Shown here: positions 32,119 to 44,444 of the stretch, piece after piece
Layout of the letters: the number at the start of each line of letters is the position of its first letter
Numbering within the stretch: the stretch's first letter is position 1
Assembly: GCA_027563935.2 (NCBI GenBank)
Contig: CM050450.1
Location: 8,787,957-8,851,956 of the forward strand
Source of the DNA: Costus lasius
Taxonomy: Eukaryota; Streptophyta; Magnoliopsida; Zingiberales; Costaceae
Length of the DNA stretch: 64,000 nucleotides
Direction of reading: 5' to 3'
The notes under the pieces: generated by a model
Seen by the model: only the letters and a program-made list of their open reading frames with translations
The model's database searches: none
Told to the model about the DNA's origin: nothing
Position numbers and translations under genes: made by a program

Positions 32119-34975
32119 ATGGGCAACGGGCTCGCCAGGATTGCTCCCTGCTGCCCCGGCGGCCGGTCCCCCTCTGGCCACCGCCGCCGTCGCTATGGAG
32201 CCGCAGCCGTCACTTGGGATCCGTGCGACGAAGGGCTCGGTCACTCCTTCTGCTACATCAGGCCCGAGGCCGTTCCTTCCTACTCTGGCCGCCCCTCCGT
32301 CTCCTCCACCGTTGGGGCCGTTACCTCCGAGGAGACAACCATGTTCCGGTCAATCTCCGGCGCAGCCGTGAGCGCCAATGCCTACACTCCTCTGTCCACG
32401 TCCCTCCTGGACACCTCCGGGCCAACAGCTGCCTCCGCCTTCGAAAGCTCCACCTCCTTCTCCTCCTTCCCGCTCCAGCCCGTGCCGCGCTTCTCTGGGC
32501 CGCTCTCCGGTCCGATCGCCGCCTCCGACCGCGGATTCATGTCCGGCCCCCTCGAACGAGGGTTCATGTCCGGTCCCCTCGACTCCCGCGCAGCCACCGC
32601 GCTCTTCTCCGCCCCTCTTGAGAAGCAGGCCGGCTTCTCCGCCCAGCTCCGACGGAGCTTCTCCCACGGCCTCGCTAAACCACGCCGTGCCGCGGCACGT
32701 TCTTTTGTGCGCGAGGCCACCAAGGCCATCGCGAGGGCCATCTCAGGCTCCGCCGCCCACGGCCACGGATCTATCGTCGCGCCGGTTAAGGCGCCCAAAG
32801 ATTCCGATTTGGCGGATGGCCAGCCGGAGATTCCGAGACCCGAGGCGGCACAGTGGTCTGCTTCGCCAGATTCCCTGAACCCCAGCATCCAGTGGGCGCA
32901 GGGGAAGGCTGGGGAGGACCGCGTCCACGTGGTCGTCTCGGAGGAGCGCGGTTGGGTCTTTGTCGGCATCTACGATGGCTTCAACGGCCCGGACGCCACA
33001 GACTACCTCCTCTCTAACCTCTACCCCGCCGTGCACCGTGAGCTCCAGGGTCTGCTCTGGGACGAGAAAGACAACGCCTTTTGCCGCGATCCAGTTCCTC
33101 CTCCTCCGCCTCCGGCGAGGAGTAGTAGAACGAGAGGCGCCTCCGGCATAAGGTGGGAATATGATTTCGAAAAAGAAAGGTTGGAGCTCGAACGGAGGAT
33201 GAAGGGGCAGCTGCAGCGGCTGAGTCCGGAGCGGGAGGTGAACCACAAGCAGGTATTGGAGGCGCTGGCACGGGCTCTAAAGAAAACAGAGGAGTCCTTC
33301 TTGGATATCGCCGATAAGATCGTCTCCGAGAACCCAGAGCTCGCGCTCATGGGCTCGTGCGTCCTTGTGATGCTGATGAAGGACGACGACGTTTACCTCA
33401 TGAACGTCGGCGATAGCCGCGCTGTCTTGGCGCGGAAATCAGATCCAGAGGGGAAAGCGAGCCAGGATCTTGAGAGGATCATTGAGGAAGCGCTCTTTGA
33501 GCTCCGCAATGGCTGTCCATCGGATGAACTGACGAATTCAGAGGCCCTGCAGCTTACCTCGGAACACAGCACATGCATTGCAGAGGTACACATCCGATCC
33601 TCCTAGCGATTCCTGTTGTGAGCTACAATTTTATGAGATTTATGATTTGCTTCAATATGTTCGTCAGGAAGTTGCAAGGATTAGAAAATCACATCCTGAT
33701 GATTCTTCGGCCATTATGAATGGTCGAGTGAAGGGGTCATTGAAGGTGACGAGAGCTTTTGGTGCTGGATTTCTCAAGCAGGTATTTGTCTTCATTTTTC
33801 TTCAAACGGAACTCATAGGAGACCAGCGACTTCTGCCCCTTTTAGACCAAAGTCAATCTTTCTTAAGACTTCTGGGACAAGTATAGCCATAGGATGGCCT
33901 ACTATAAGGTCAACCATCTGGTACACCTAATGCCTTGATGAATACTGAAAACTGCATATTTTCTTTTCTACGAAGTTGATTGCATAGCTAAGGAGCTTAA
34001 GGCACTGGAATTACCTCAACTTGTGCTTTAATGCATTATGATACTGCGGTTTTTATGGCATTAAAGTTTGATGAATCATCAGTTTCTTAAAATTTAAGTA
34101 AAGTAGGTATTGTTCAGGTAAGTTGCTTGCCTTGCAATAATCTATATGCTTGCTATGGAAGTCAGAATCGACATTTTCATGATCATTAGTTCTCCATTTA
34201 CCTTTTTGAAATGAACAAATTCTGCAAACTTGCTTCTAACTTGAGTTAGCAGACCTGATTTGCCTGTGCTTTTGGATTAAGAACCTGTCAATGAAAACAA
34301 ACAAAAAAGCTGTCAATCTTTTGTTATTCTAGCAATGGATAATTAGACAATTAGAGCAAGATGAAGTGAGATCAAAACTAATTTACTAAGATCTGAAGAG
34401 AATTTACAATCCGACTTGTAGAGTTATAGTTCTGTTTGAACACAATCTGATAATCCATTGCTGAAAAGTCTGATATCATGATCTATCTGTTTGCAGCCTA
34501 AATGGAACAATGCTCTTCTCGAGATGTTTAGGATCAACTTCGTCGGGACTTTACCATACATCAGATGCGATCCTTCTCTCTACCACCACAAGCTTGGTCC
34601 CAGGGATAGATTTTTGATACTCTCATCCGATGGGCTTTACCAATACTTGACCAACGAAGAAGCAGTCGCCCAGGTCGAGATGTTCATCGATACGACGCCT
34701 GAAGGAGATCCTGCTCAACACCTCGTGGAAGAAGTCCTTTTCCGTGCAGCTCAGAAAGCAGGTAAATTGTTCTCCATTGGTTCAAGAATGCACATCAATG
34801 ACATTCTTTTTCTTATCTAAGCAAACTAAAACACCCCTGCATTTGACAACAATTCCCAGGCATGGACTTCCATGAATTGCTTGAGATTCCACAAGGCGAT
34901 CGACGGCGGTACCACGATGATATTTCAATCATTGTCATCTCCTTGGAAGGGAAAATTTGGAGATCATGTATGTAG
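32119..34975 (+). CDS. Protein phosphatase 2C, POLTERGEIST/PLL family
   Basis: Predicted 653-residue protein from four exons: 32119-33585, 33668-33781, 34497-34761, 34860-34975, all with GT/AG introns and a consistent frame. POL/PLL1-type PP2Cs act at the plasma membrane downstream of CLAVATA-type receptors in stem-cell and vascular patterning. Seen: N-terminal MGNG followed by two cysteines, fitting the myristoylation and acylation known for the family; a long Ser/Pro-rich N-terminal region; then the PP2C domain from about residue 258, with [16 protein letters not shown] at 285-292 (metal-binding Asp), [10 protein letters not shown] near 411, [29 protein letters not shown] across exons 2-3, [14 protein letters not shown], and the C-terminal [17 protein letters not shown]. 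Metal-ligand aspartates seen in each motif are intact. The family-typical insert between motifs (residues about 325-400) is present. The ATG at 32119 gives the required Gly2. Confidence 0.92.
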
Positions 34976-35630
34976 ATAGCAGTACAAAGTAGAAAAAGGA
35001 AATAGAGGTTTACACAAGGAAAAGAAAAACAAGAGAAACACAGGCTTTGCAGATGTCTATAATGAGAAATTTTTTACTCTTCTAAATTCGTTTCTTAAAT
35101 AATTTGATTCACCAATTGGTTCATAGGTTGTCCTATAAACTAATTCTCATTGAGAGAATGTTCTTATTTCCCTCTCTATGCATCGATAGAATGCTGTCTC
35201 CATGTACATTTTTTTAATAGAAGATTACTTGACCATATTGTTCAATGCTATAGACTCGTAGAATACACCAATATAGCACCTATGTGCGTCTTAGAGATAT
35301 CATGTTAATGACTAAGGTGACAAAGCACTTTAGAAGACGAATTTCTCTCTGTGTTCTCCTAGGTTTAGCTTGGCCTAAACTAGGCATCTTCTTCCTCTAA
35401 GACAACGCGAGAAAATTTTTATTTCATCTTACTTTTCCCAAGAAAACAGAGTGTTAATCATCTAAAAATCAAGCTATAATTACTGAATGTTCTAGAATAG
35501 GAATTACCTAGAAATGCCTATAATTTTGAGAGAAGACTTTTCTCTAAATTACATGATATTCAATTTTTAACTTTACAAATAATAGGCCTTAATCATTGGA
35601 AAAGACTTTTCTAGAGCAGATACAAGAACT
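34976..35630 (+). other. 3' region of the PP2C gene and spacer
   Basis: AT-rich, no coding similarity. The 3' untranslated region should occupy the first few hundred bases. Confidence 0.4.
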
Positions 35631-35639
35631 TAATTACTC

Positions 35640-36350
35640 ATCAAAGCATTTGCTCAGTACTTGGATGGCCAAATCAATCATCTGATACAGCAACAAGGAT
35701 TTAGAAAATGAGCTCGACTCCTGAAATTCCAAGCAACTGCACTTTTTATTTGAAGCTAAATCCAGCAGCCAACATCAGACAGGGCGAGGATGCAGGATGA
35801 CAGGTTGAAGAAGATAAAGAGGCTGTTTCTAAAGATCTTAAATTGAAGCAAAAGATGCTGAATAGTTTCATTTGCCTCATGACATAAGTTGCAGCTAGCT
35901 ACTTTCTATATTACAGCCTTTTCTCTAAGAATGACCTGAGTGCTGAAGCCAGAAATGTAAGCTTAGTTTCTTAGAAAGAATCAGTCCATGTCAACCTATA
36001 GTTAGGGTGCTGGAACCCTGTACTATTTTGGATACAGTAGGCTGACAAAATAGTGAACTCTTTCTATAAGAGAAATTCCAAGCAGCCATATCCTTTTCCT
36101 CATTCAGTATGATGCTTTTTGCAACATCAATGGGCTCATTCGTCTCTTCAATGGATGATATCATAAGTCCCATTTGACAATCAAAGGGTCAACAGTTCTA
36201 TGTGTGATGTCATCCAACCTAATAAATGTATCATATCTATGATTAGGGGCATTTAAACCACAAACATTCATGATAGTAACTCTGACATCACTGAGTGTAC
36301 TCTTCAGATTAACGCAACATTGTAACAGAGATAGTGTTAGTTCACGCAAG
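35640..36350 (-). pseudogene. Possible LINE reverse-transcriptase remnant (zf-RVT region)
   Basis: On the minus strand, a segment near 35840-35905 reads CNLCHEANETIQHLL, the C-x2-C...ET..HLL layout of the zinc-binding zf-RVT region of plant LINEs, preceded by an ILREKAVI-type stretch. Upstream pieces up to about 36350 are weakly compatible with LINE ORF2. Frames are broken. The match is short, so the call is tentative. Confidence 0.35.
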
Positions 36351-37963
36351 CAATGTAGTTCTACTTATTCTACTGGAACTAATGAGTAGACCACTAAAAA
36401 GGCTACTAGCATCAATATTGAGCTAATTAAAATCCACTTTTCGTTGCAATTAACGTTGAAAAAGTGGATTTAGATCATCAAAACCAGACAGTTACATTCT
36501 TGAACAAATTTGGCCTAGGCTTTATTCTCCTTAACCAGGAGGGATTTTCTTTTTACATGCCAATAAATCCCGCTAAGGTATCAAAATATAACATTAAATG
36601 AGTTATGGATCGGAGAAGATAAAGGCTAGTCCCCTGAAGGATACATCTCACTAGCTACTAGAGAAGAAACTTTAGACACAACTTGGCCTTTTGCCATAAG
36701 TTCTTCCTCTTGTCGAAATTCTACAATTTGCACCTCTATACTATTCATTGATAACCTCTTTTAGCTAATCAAACTAAAGGCTCATCATAAGTTTGCTAAA
36801 CATGTACTCTAAGATGTTACACAGAATCAATTCTAAACTCTGCTTATGGCCTCTTACTTTGCCTTTTCTGTAAACAATAATTAACTGGAAGCCTGGTGGA
36901 ATATTCTCTTCAGCAACTCCTTTCTTTGCCTTTTCCACCAGTTGGAGTCCTGTCCTTTTTTACTTGTTGCCCAGTTTACAATATCGTAATCGTTTAGAGG
37001 TTGCTACAACATCCTCATGAGGCTGAGTAGAGGGAGAGATGAGTTTGGCTGCATGTTCAGACTCTACTGTAATACATGCTGAAGGCTTGTTAGCTTCATC
37101 CGTCAGTCGAGTCTCAACATGCTAGTTAAATACAAGTGAAGCAATGCCAGTCGTTTCTATTCTCCGAGTTCAAATCGTTTAGTGCAGAAAATTTCAAGCT
37201 CTTTGCTACTTTCAGGATAAATCATGTCAGCTAATTTCCTTTGCTATTTGCAATGCTCACCAAGTCACCATATTTCCCTTCGGCAATCAGTGGAAGGGAA
37301 CTGATACCACATTGGCTAACAAGAACACACCAGGTGAGGACTTGAATTGGCTCATTGACTATGCGCAAAGAGTCCTCAATATGCATCCAAAATTTCAACT
37401 CAATACAACATGGTTTGACCACCCGATCATCCATTTTACCAAGAGTTGTCCAGATTTTTTCTTCCTTCTATCTTTTCCTCTAAGTTTTGAATATTTTTTT
37501 CTTGTGCTAGTCACTGAACATGGCAACCAATTTTTTACTTATCAAAAGGTAGCCCTAAGATGAATACAATTACAAGTACATCATTAAATAAAAAACAATT
37601 AAGTCAACCTTCGTAGATTGTGTTAATGTAGGTTAGTTGAATCAGGATGACGAAGGATTTCGTAGATTCACATTGTGTTAATACTTTTCCCAAAGAAAAA
37701 AAGTGATCTTGATGAGCTATGGAAAATTTATTCGGTTCAGGCAAAACTTTAAACATTTTCTTTTCCGCCTACTTTTTACCTTGCGCGAAACCTCCACTGT
37801 GTGAGCGCATCAATTCTGCGATTCTAGTCGGCATCGGTTTGTCCATTCTTAAATCCTACTCTCTGTCTGATTCTTTTCGTACATTAGGTAGATTGCTATC
37901 CTACAAAATCCAAAAGAGATAGAAACGTTAATTCAAAACCCTAAAAAGCAGAATCAAAATTAT
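36351..37963. other. Intergenic, no gene recognised; includes upstream region of the SMR gene
   Basis: Short frames at 37231-37434 (minus), 37312-37563 and 37719-37922 do not resemble known proteins. Nothing else is seen. Confidence 0.4.
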
Positions 37964-37999
37964 ATGAGCCCCGACCTCCTAGCACATCCAGATCAAGAG

Positions 38000-38371
38000 A
38001 TGGAATCCCAGGGAGGAGAAACCAGAATTTCACTAAATTCGGTCGTCTCATTTTCCTCGTCGTCGTCTTCCATTGACAAGACCAGGGAGGAGGAGGAGGC
38101 AGCGGCTGCCAAGTCGGTGGCGTTGGTGGAGCCTTTGGAGCCGGAGCAAGCAGGACAAAATAGCAAACCCGCCGCTGCGAATTATGATGACAAAGGGTAT
38201 CAGACGCCGACGTCGGTGAGGCACAGGATTCTGGAGCCCCGGGCATGTCCGCCGGCGCCCAAGAAGCAGCGGAAGCTTTGTTCCCCAGTGCTGATCTGCA
38301 AGTGGAGGGGGAGCAGTCGATTAGGTCGATGCCCCAAAAGGGTCCTAATCTTCGACGATTCGCCGATCTAG
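38000..38371 (+). CDS. SIAMESE-related cyclin-dependent kinase inhibitor (SMR)
   Basis: Small protein of 123 residues from the ATG at 38000 (135 if the upstream in-frame ATG at 37964 is used). SMR proteins bind CDK-cyclin complexes in the nucleus and promote endoreduplication. Seen: a Ser-rich and acidic N-terminal part, then KGYQTPTSVRHRI, the SMR core motif with the TPTS phosphorylation site, followed by CPPAPKKQRK, the proline/basic stretch found in SMR6-type members. The usual C-terminal hydrophobic cyclin-interaction segment is not obvious in this frame; the +1 frame just downstream reads FADLELQEFTLIPKKK before its own stop at 38421. A one-base frameshift or sequencing error near 38310 may therefore separate the true C-terminus. 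A possible splice donor (CCAG|GTATAG) follows at about 38430. Confidence 0.75.
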   Translation: MESQGGETRISLNSVVSFSSSSSSIDKTREEEEAAAAKSVALVEPLEPEQAGQNSKPAAANYDDKGYQTPTSVRHRILEPRACPPAPKKQRKLCSPVLICKWRGSSRLGRCPKRVLIFDDSPI

Positions 38372-39801
38372 AGCTCCAGGAGTTCACTCTCATTCCCAAG
38401 AAGAAGCCTGGAGATCGCTGAATCACACCAGGTATAGAATTGCATCATCATGCTTAATTCCAAGAATCGTGTGATACTATTTCCCCCTTTTGTTTTCAAT
38501 TTCTAAGTTGCACACAGAGAAATCCTTACATAAACCTTGATGAATGAAACCGACTGGTGATCAGTTGCGTCAAGCGTGTGGTTGTTCTAAAAATTTGAGC
38601 GAATAACAGAAAATAATTCATGTATATAATTTATAATTCTAAAAATCAAGTCTGCGAGATGATCAAGTAAAATATAAATCAGAAAGTAGCAACAAAAAAG
38701 AATAATAACAACACTTGGGAACTGGTGATAGCTTCGACGAAACCCTAGAATAGGCACCAATTATTGCAAATTAGAATGGTACTCTTTCTTCCAAATTTAT
38801 TCTTGTAAACTAACATAATCATCCTCTTTACCATAAATCTGCCATCTGACCACTATAGCGAGCAAAAAATCATTGAAATTTCAAAATCAAATTCATCAAT
38901 TTTACTGAAAAAATAGTATATTTTATTTTCGATCAATTTTTTTAGTTTATTAATTAATTATATATATTTAGTTAAAATATTTTATCGAATCGGTGAATTC
39001 ATGATGCAGAAGCTTAAGCAATTACGCCAGTAGAAGACAGCCCAGGTGACAAGAAGCGCACTGCAGCGGACCTTCAAGCGCTCGCTCTCGAGCGAAAATT
39101 CCCAGCACATCTGCCAGTAATGAATGGACCAGACGATAATATGAAGACAAGAATTCGCGAGTAGACATTGATCGAATTTACATTTGACGAACAGTGACGC
39201 CGACCTGCCTCACATGCCATGTGCGCTCGATTCAAGGACAGTTGATCGATCCATGCCCCCACAGCCCTGCGCCTGTTCTTCAATCAAGCTTGACTGCGAC
39301 TGTGTTCTTATTCCTTTTGGCAGCAGTCTCCCTAACTACACACTAGCAGGCTAGCAGCTGCTCTTTTTCTCTTCTTTTCCCTTGATTTTTTTAAATTAAT
39401 TATTATAAAATGTTGACTTACTTTGAGTCAAAGGATACATTTTGATAATAAGATCAAATTGCCATTCAGGATTAAAGTCAAAGGTAAGGTGAGCAAAGAT
39501 ATTGCTTCTACTTTTGATAAAAACTTGCTGACCATCGTATAGAATTAATAATTACAATCTCTGGCTAAGAACAAATGAAGCTCCATCAATGCTATATCAG
39601 AAAGAAAAAAGAAGTGTTATCATTGCCACTCATCATGCACCCCACAGCTCCCTCTACAAAATTTAAGGCTCCATTCCAATCACAATTTACAAACACAATG
39701 ATTATGATTGTAAGTGCAGAGAACAGATTGAAAAAAGAAAAAAAAATAACAAGAAATTGGCCACAAATTCGTCTGCAAATCCATCAAGAGATGAATGGAC
39801 C
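38372..39801. other. Spacer between convergent genes
   Basis: 3' flank of the SMR gene on the left and of the minus-strand membrane-protein gene on the right. Mostly AT-rich, with a denser segment near 39060-39310 that holds no convincing frame. Confidence 0.45.
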
Positions 39802-40599
39802 TCAACTTGATGATTTATCATGTGGTGGTTTGATGCTTGAAGGAGAAGAATGTAAGGGGATCACCTGTGTGGAACAGGAATGCCCTCGGTCTCTGCTCTT
39901 TCCGGCGACTACAGCGCTTGAAGCGGCGGCCGTCTCTTCTTGTCTTGCTCCTTCCATGGCCATCTGGTGCTGCAGCTTCGCCTCCGCGTCCTTCAGGAAC
40001 TTCAGCTTCGGCGGCGGGGATGACCACATCCTGATGAAGTCCTCCTCCTTGGAGCACTCGAAAAGGGGGTTGAATCCGCCGTGCTTGTAGCGGTCCAGCG
40101 AGGTCAGCTGCGGCGGAGGGGGAGAGGAGACCGGAGTCACGAACAATGGAGAATCCGAGGAGAGGAACAGGTCGCTCAAGCTCTTCCCCCTGGACCTGCC
40201 GCCCTCGGCTTCCACCAGCTCATCCCTGGTTTCCTCTCTGATGGTGAAGAGCAACCTCGGCGGTCCGGTGAGGCCGTGCAGCCTCATCAGCTCCACCTCC
40301 AACGTCTCCTCTCCGCCTGATGACGCCTTCACGTGTGCATCATCTATGCTCCCCTCCTCCCAGCGTGGAGCCGCCGCGTCCACTCGAGGGTTGAGTGCGG
40401 CGGAGGCGAGGGAGGATTGCTTTCTCCAGCAGAGGAGGTGGAGGAGCTGCTCTTTGGGGAGGAGCCTGCTGCTGTCCTCGACGCCTCTGCTGGCCCTCTT
40501 CTTCCACCACAGCAAGTAGCAGAGCTCTGCAACGAGCGCAATGAACAAGAAACCGGAGACGAGGCTGAAACAGATTCCCAGACTGCTTAAGCTTCTCAT
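39802..40599 (-). CDS. Plant-specific single-pass membrane protein of unknown function
   Basis: Encodes 265 residues from ATG 40599. It opens MRSLSSLGICF and has one strong N-terminal membrane segment (about residues 5-30) ending in AELCYLLWWKKRA, so that the basic side is cytosolic. The remainder is hydrophilic: a Ser/Glu-rich middle, LFTIREETRDELVEAEGGRSRG, a proline run PVSSPPPPQL, GGFNPLFECSKEEDFIRMWSSPPPKLKFLKDAEAKL and a Ser-rich tail. I recognise the overall design, with the LLWWKK motif after the membrane span and the FNPLFE...PPPKLKFL block, as that of an uncharacterised plant transmembrane family, but know of no assigned function. The frame extends upstream of the chosen ATG through residues that look like leader. 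No intron is evident in the coding part. Confidence 0.75.
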   Translation of the reverse strand: MRSLSSLGICFSLVSGFLFIALVAELCYLLWWKKRASRGVEDSSRLLPKEQLLHLLCWRKQSSLASAALNPRVDAAAPRWEEGSIDDAHVKASSGGEETLEVELMRLHGLTGPPRLLFTIREETRDELVEAEGGRSRGKSLSDLFLSSDSPLFVTPVSSPPPPQLTSLDRYKHGGFNPLFECSKEEDFIRMWSSPPPKLKFLKDAEAKLQHQMAMEGARQEETAAASSAVVAGKSRDRGHSCSTQVIPLHSSPSSIKPPHDKSSS

Positions 40600-41747
40600 C
40601 CTTTGCTCAAAATAGCATTCCCCAAGCTCAGATACTGACTGATCCGATCTCTTCCCAGATTTCGGGAATGTTTCTACTGAGAATCCAAGAAAAAGTTTGG
40701 GGAAGAAGAATTGAGAGCTTAATGGGGGAAGAAGATAATCAAGGGACAGCCACAGGTCCCTCCCTGAAACAGATGCTGCACTAAAAGCCACAAGCCAATG
40801 GATCATAGCGCATATATAAAAGGGAAAACAGAAGAAGAAAAAGACGCCATTAATCATTCAATCCAAGCTCCAGCGCTTACAAAGCCAATCCACGGACCAC
40901 TGATCAAATAAAAACAAAAAAAAATTACAAGAATTTTCTATCAAAATCACTTGCCACAAAGTTGAATTCCAGAGTGCTATTTCCAGCATCAGCACTACTC
41001 ATTGGTGAAACCTGCCAATCTGGAATCTCCATCTTTTGCAAATAAAAAAATTAAAAAAAAAGAGAAACAAATCTGGAACATGAATTCAAGCAACAGCGGT
41101 ACCAAGCTGAGATGAGAGACTATTTACTTGGCAGCTCATCTTTCTGAATGTCTCTCTTTCAGATAGAGAACCCAGCAGCTATTTGTTTTTAAGATTTTAA
41201 TGGCTTGATTTACAAGCAAGAGCAATTGAAGAGTGGAGTTCCAGTGCTATTTATGAGCTACAATTATGGATGAATTCTCTCTTTTTGCCTTTTTATTGGT
41301 TTCACTTCTTTTGTTGTTGGTAATGATGGTTTGGTGTTTGTGAGCCAGGACTTGTTGTTCATAAATCTTTAATTCTATTAAACTATAAAAATTATGTATT
41401 AATATAATATAAAAATTTAATATTATAATTAATTTTTTATAATATCCGTAATAGTGATTTGATTATAAAGTCTATTTTTTTAAATAAAATTTATTATATT
41501 ATTTTTAATAATTTATTTATTTTAATTTAAATATAAGTAGTGGTAAAGATGATGACTACTTGACTATAATAGTGATAGACCGATAGGGGAGAGCCTGTAA
41601 TATTTTTTTTATAATTAAATTAAAAATTAAACCTATTGGCCTACAAGTACCACCGATTAAATTACAGTGGAAAGCTCATGGCGGGCTTTTCCAATTGGCC
41701 CAGATAGCATCGTACATTCTCCTCCTAGACCGCGTCTCTTTCTCGCC
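40600..41747. promoter_or_regulatory. Divergent promoter region
   Basis: This region separates the minus-strand membrane-protein gene from the plus-strand small gene, so it should hold both promoters. Left part: leader-like for the minus gene to about 41250. Middle: AT-rich (41370-41640). No reliable TATA box could be chosen. Confidence 0.4.
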
Positions 41748-44444
41748 ATGGCGGGGGGAGATCTTGGATTTATCGACAATGTCGCGTTCTCCCTTGGCGA
41801 TTACTCGTTGTTGTTAGCTATTCCGGTGATTGTTGAGGTAGACTGCAGTACTTTCCGTTGTTTGTTTGATTTCGTGACTCAACATTCACCGTCGAGACGG
41901 ATCTGTGTGTCTTGATTTCCGATTTGTGAATTTTATTTCCATGAGCATGATTTGGTGTAGCAAGAAGTCGATTTAGTTTCCCTCACTGTGAGTTCGTTAA
42001 TTAAATTGTACTTTCCCCTCGGGGTTTCCCGTCGCCTCTCAGATTAGGCGACGGAACTGGCATTTGATGCTTCCCGCTGGTATTTGTTCTGCTCTAATCA
42101 CGGAGTTCAGGTATTTTGTTGTATTCTGCTCTAATGTTATGGTTATCAAGGAAGCTAAGGACTATAGTATGGCATAATAGAGAAATTAATATTGTGGCGA
42201 TCGAGTGAACTAAATGAGGATTATAATAAGATATTGTTCAGAGAGATGATGAAACCACCATGATGTATGGAATTTTGCCGTATACACTAATGCCTATTTT
42301 GAACAAGTTTTGGATTGTACTAAAGGTGGAGGTAAATTGTACCTTAACATATTACTCAAAGAGGGCTGATTAAAGTTACTTTGATACAGGTGCTAAACTA
42401 CTAATTTGGCATCTTTTAGAACTTTCTATAGAATAATGTTACCTGTAAATTTTTGTAGAATTTCTGTTTAATTTTTATATTATGTTTGTCTGTTTTGGCC
42501 AATTTTGAACCAAAGTATTTCGATCACCTTCTCCTGTTCACTTGAAATAATTTTTATATTCTAGTGAACCTCTATTAGGGTATAAGATAAAATAATTGAG
42601 ATATACCAATTATATTGAAACTGATATTTGCTGAGTAGGAGCAAAAAGTACTAAAAAAAAAATCCAAGTATCATTTTTTGTTGAATGGGATCAACAAACA
42701 GAGGTCAGTGCTATTTTGAAACTATAACAAGGTGTAAGATGGAGTAGACGAGAATCTTCTGGTCACGTATGGGTTGATTTTTGACCCTAACACAGTCTTA
42801 TTGCTGTTTTTTCCAGTTTTTTATTGTTTTACATTTGCTTAGCATGATTTAAAAATGCGACTAGGGTGCACATACTTATATAGTTGGCACTGTAGGTCAA
42901 TAATCCATACCTGATTGACTTGAACATGAGCATTTAAAGCCTGTAATCCCCAAAAATATTACAAATAAATGTTGTTCATCACTGAATCATAGATCTTTTA
43001 GCTCAAAATATTTCAGGAGGATCATCTTTTCGCTGACATTTGTTTCACATTATGCTGTAACATTGGGACATTGCTGCAGTTTCTCAAGTAGAACCTGGAT
43101 CCCTGCATTTGATCAATGAAGAAGATATCGTGCGATGAAAACAAAGATGAAAAGAACTAAATTTTCTTTAGTTATTTTTTTAGAAAAACGAAAAGATAAA
43201 ACCCTTTAGTTCTAGTGAGACATTTTTACTTCTCTTTATTTTTCTTTACTCGGTAAATAACATGCATACCTAAATTAGAATATCAGTTAGATTTTAAAAA
43301 ATTGTGATTCTTAGTTACACTTGCCGATATTCATTTTCTTTCTGTCAAGTACTTGTGCTTTTAGATGTTTGTGATAGTAATTTATTTTGTTGACTATTTA
43401 GTGTTTAATATGCAAGGAGGTATGTTTTTTTGATTGCCTAAACCTTGGTCCTGTTTCATTGGATGGACTAACTGTTCCATTCCTTGTCTGTGTCCTCAAG
43501 GAATCCTCGTTCTCTCGTTTTGTTGGAAAATATGTTTATTCTAGTTATTAGTAGTTGGGTAAGTTATAACTATTCATCCTTCTGGGACAAACAATATCCA
43601 TTCCTTTGCCAACAAAGGAAAATTTTGAAATATTATTTTCAAATGTATTCTTCTGGTTTTCGGAAAACAACATCAGCCAATAGTAGTGTGTCGTGTGATA
43701 AATTTATAACTAATTTTAATTTTGATGCTGTATGTTGTTTTGTTGTGTGGCAATTAGAATTTTAGTACAGAAGGTGATAGCATATATGAAAGTGTTTTCC
43801 ATGACTAGTTATAGTTTTTATGTAATATTATTTTACTTTGTGTTTGTTAATTATTTTATCATCAATTATTTCGTTTTATGTATTACTCAGATTAAAAATA
43901 TTTTATTTAATCATTACTTATTTTATTTATGTATTATTCTCATTAATCATTAATTATCACTATGTATTTTGCAAGTTGTATGTAAGTAAATATTTCTGTA
44001 ATGATGGTACCTTTTTGCTTGCCTTATTATGCCTTTGAATAAGCATTCATCCTACATTCCTAATGTATAAAATGTAATCCAAACAAGAGAATGTTTTATT
44101 GTCGTCTAAATCTAATCCTTGTACTATTTGCATATTCTACAGTAATCTTATAACTTGGTGAGTCCTTATCACGTTTGTATCATAAAAAATGCATTTGATG
44201 GAATAAGACTGGAAAGCATTATTACTTATTGTATTTTTTCTTCTCATTTCAGTAGATTTATTTACCAATGTTTTATGGTGCATTTTTTTAAGACTTCTGC
44301 CTGTTACTTGTGTACGAGACTTTAGTAACTTGTAATGTGGCGTGGCAGGGCCCATTTATTCGCTTCCTGATTGGTTTCCAACATGCCATTCCACCTCTTG
44401 GATCAGGTGGAACAAGCGCTCCTAGTCATATTACAAAGAAGTGA
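41748..44444 (+). CDS. Probable two-exon gene for a 61-residue membrane-associated protein
   Basis: Exon 1 (41748-41837) starts GCCATGGCG, a strong plant initiation context, and encodes MAGGDLGFIDNVAFSLGDYS plus ten hydrophobic residues, ending at a GAG|GTAGAC donor in phase 0. A 2.5 kb AT-rich intron follows. A matching acceptor (GTGGCAG|GGCCC) opens exon 2 (44349-44444), which encodes GPFIRFLIGFQHAIPPLGSG and then TSAPSHITKK before a TGA. Joined, the hydrophobic end of exon 1 and the start of exon 2 could form one membrane-embedded segment around residues 20-45. I do not recognise the family. The support is the clean ATG context, donor, acceptor, matching phase and continuous hydrophobicity; without transcript evidence, the exon pairing is an inference. 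Confidence 0.5.
41838..44348 (+). other. Putative intron of the small gene
   Basis: AT-rich, without coding similarity. Several short frames (43484-44038) reflect base composition. The donor is GTAGAC and the acceptor TGGCAG. Confidence 0.45.

Noticed and set aside
32382..33246. Several frames of 100-195 codons on both strands within PP2C exon 1
   Set aside because: Composition shadows; the true frame has complete PP2C motifs.
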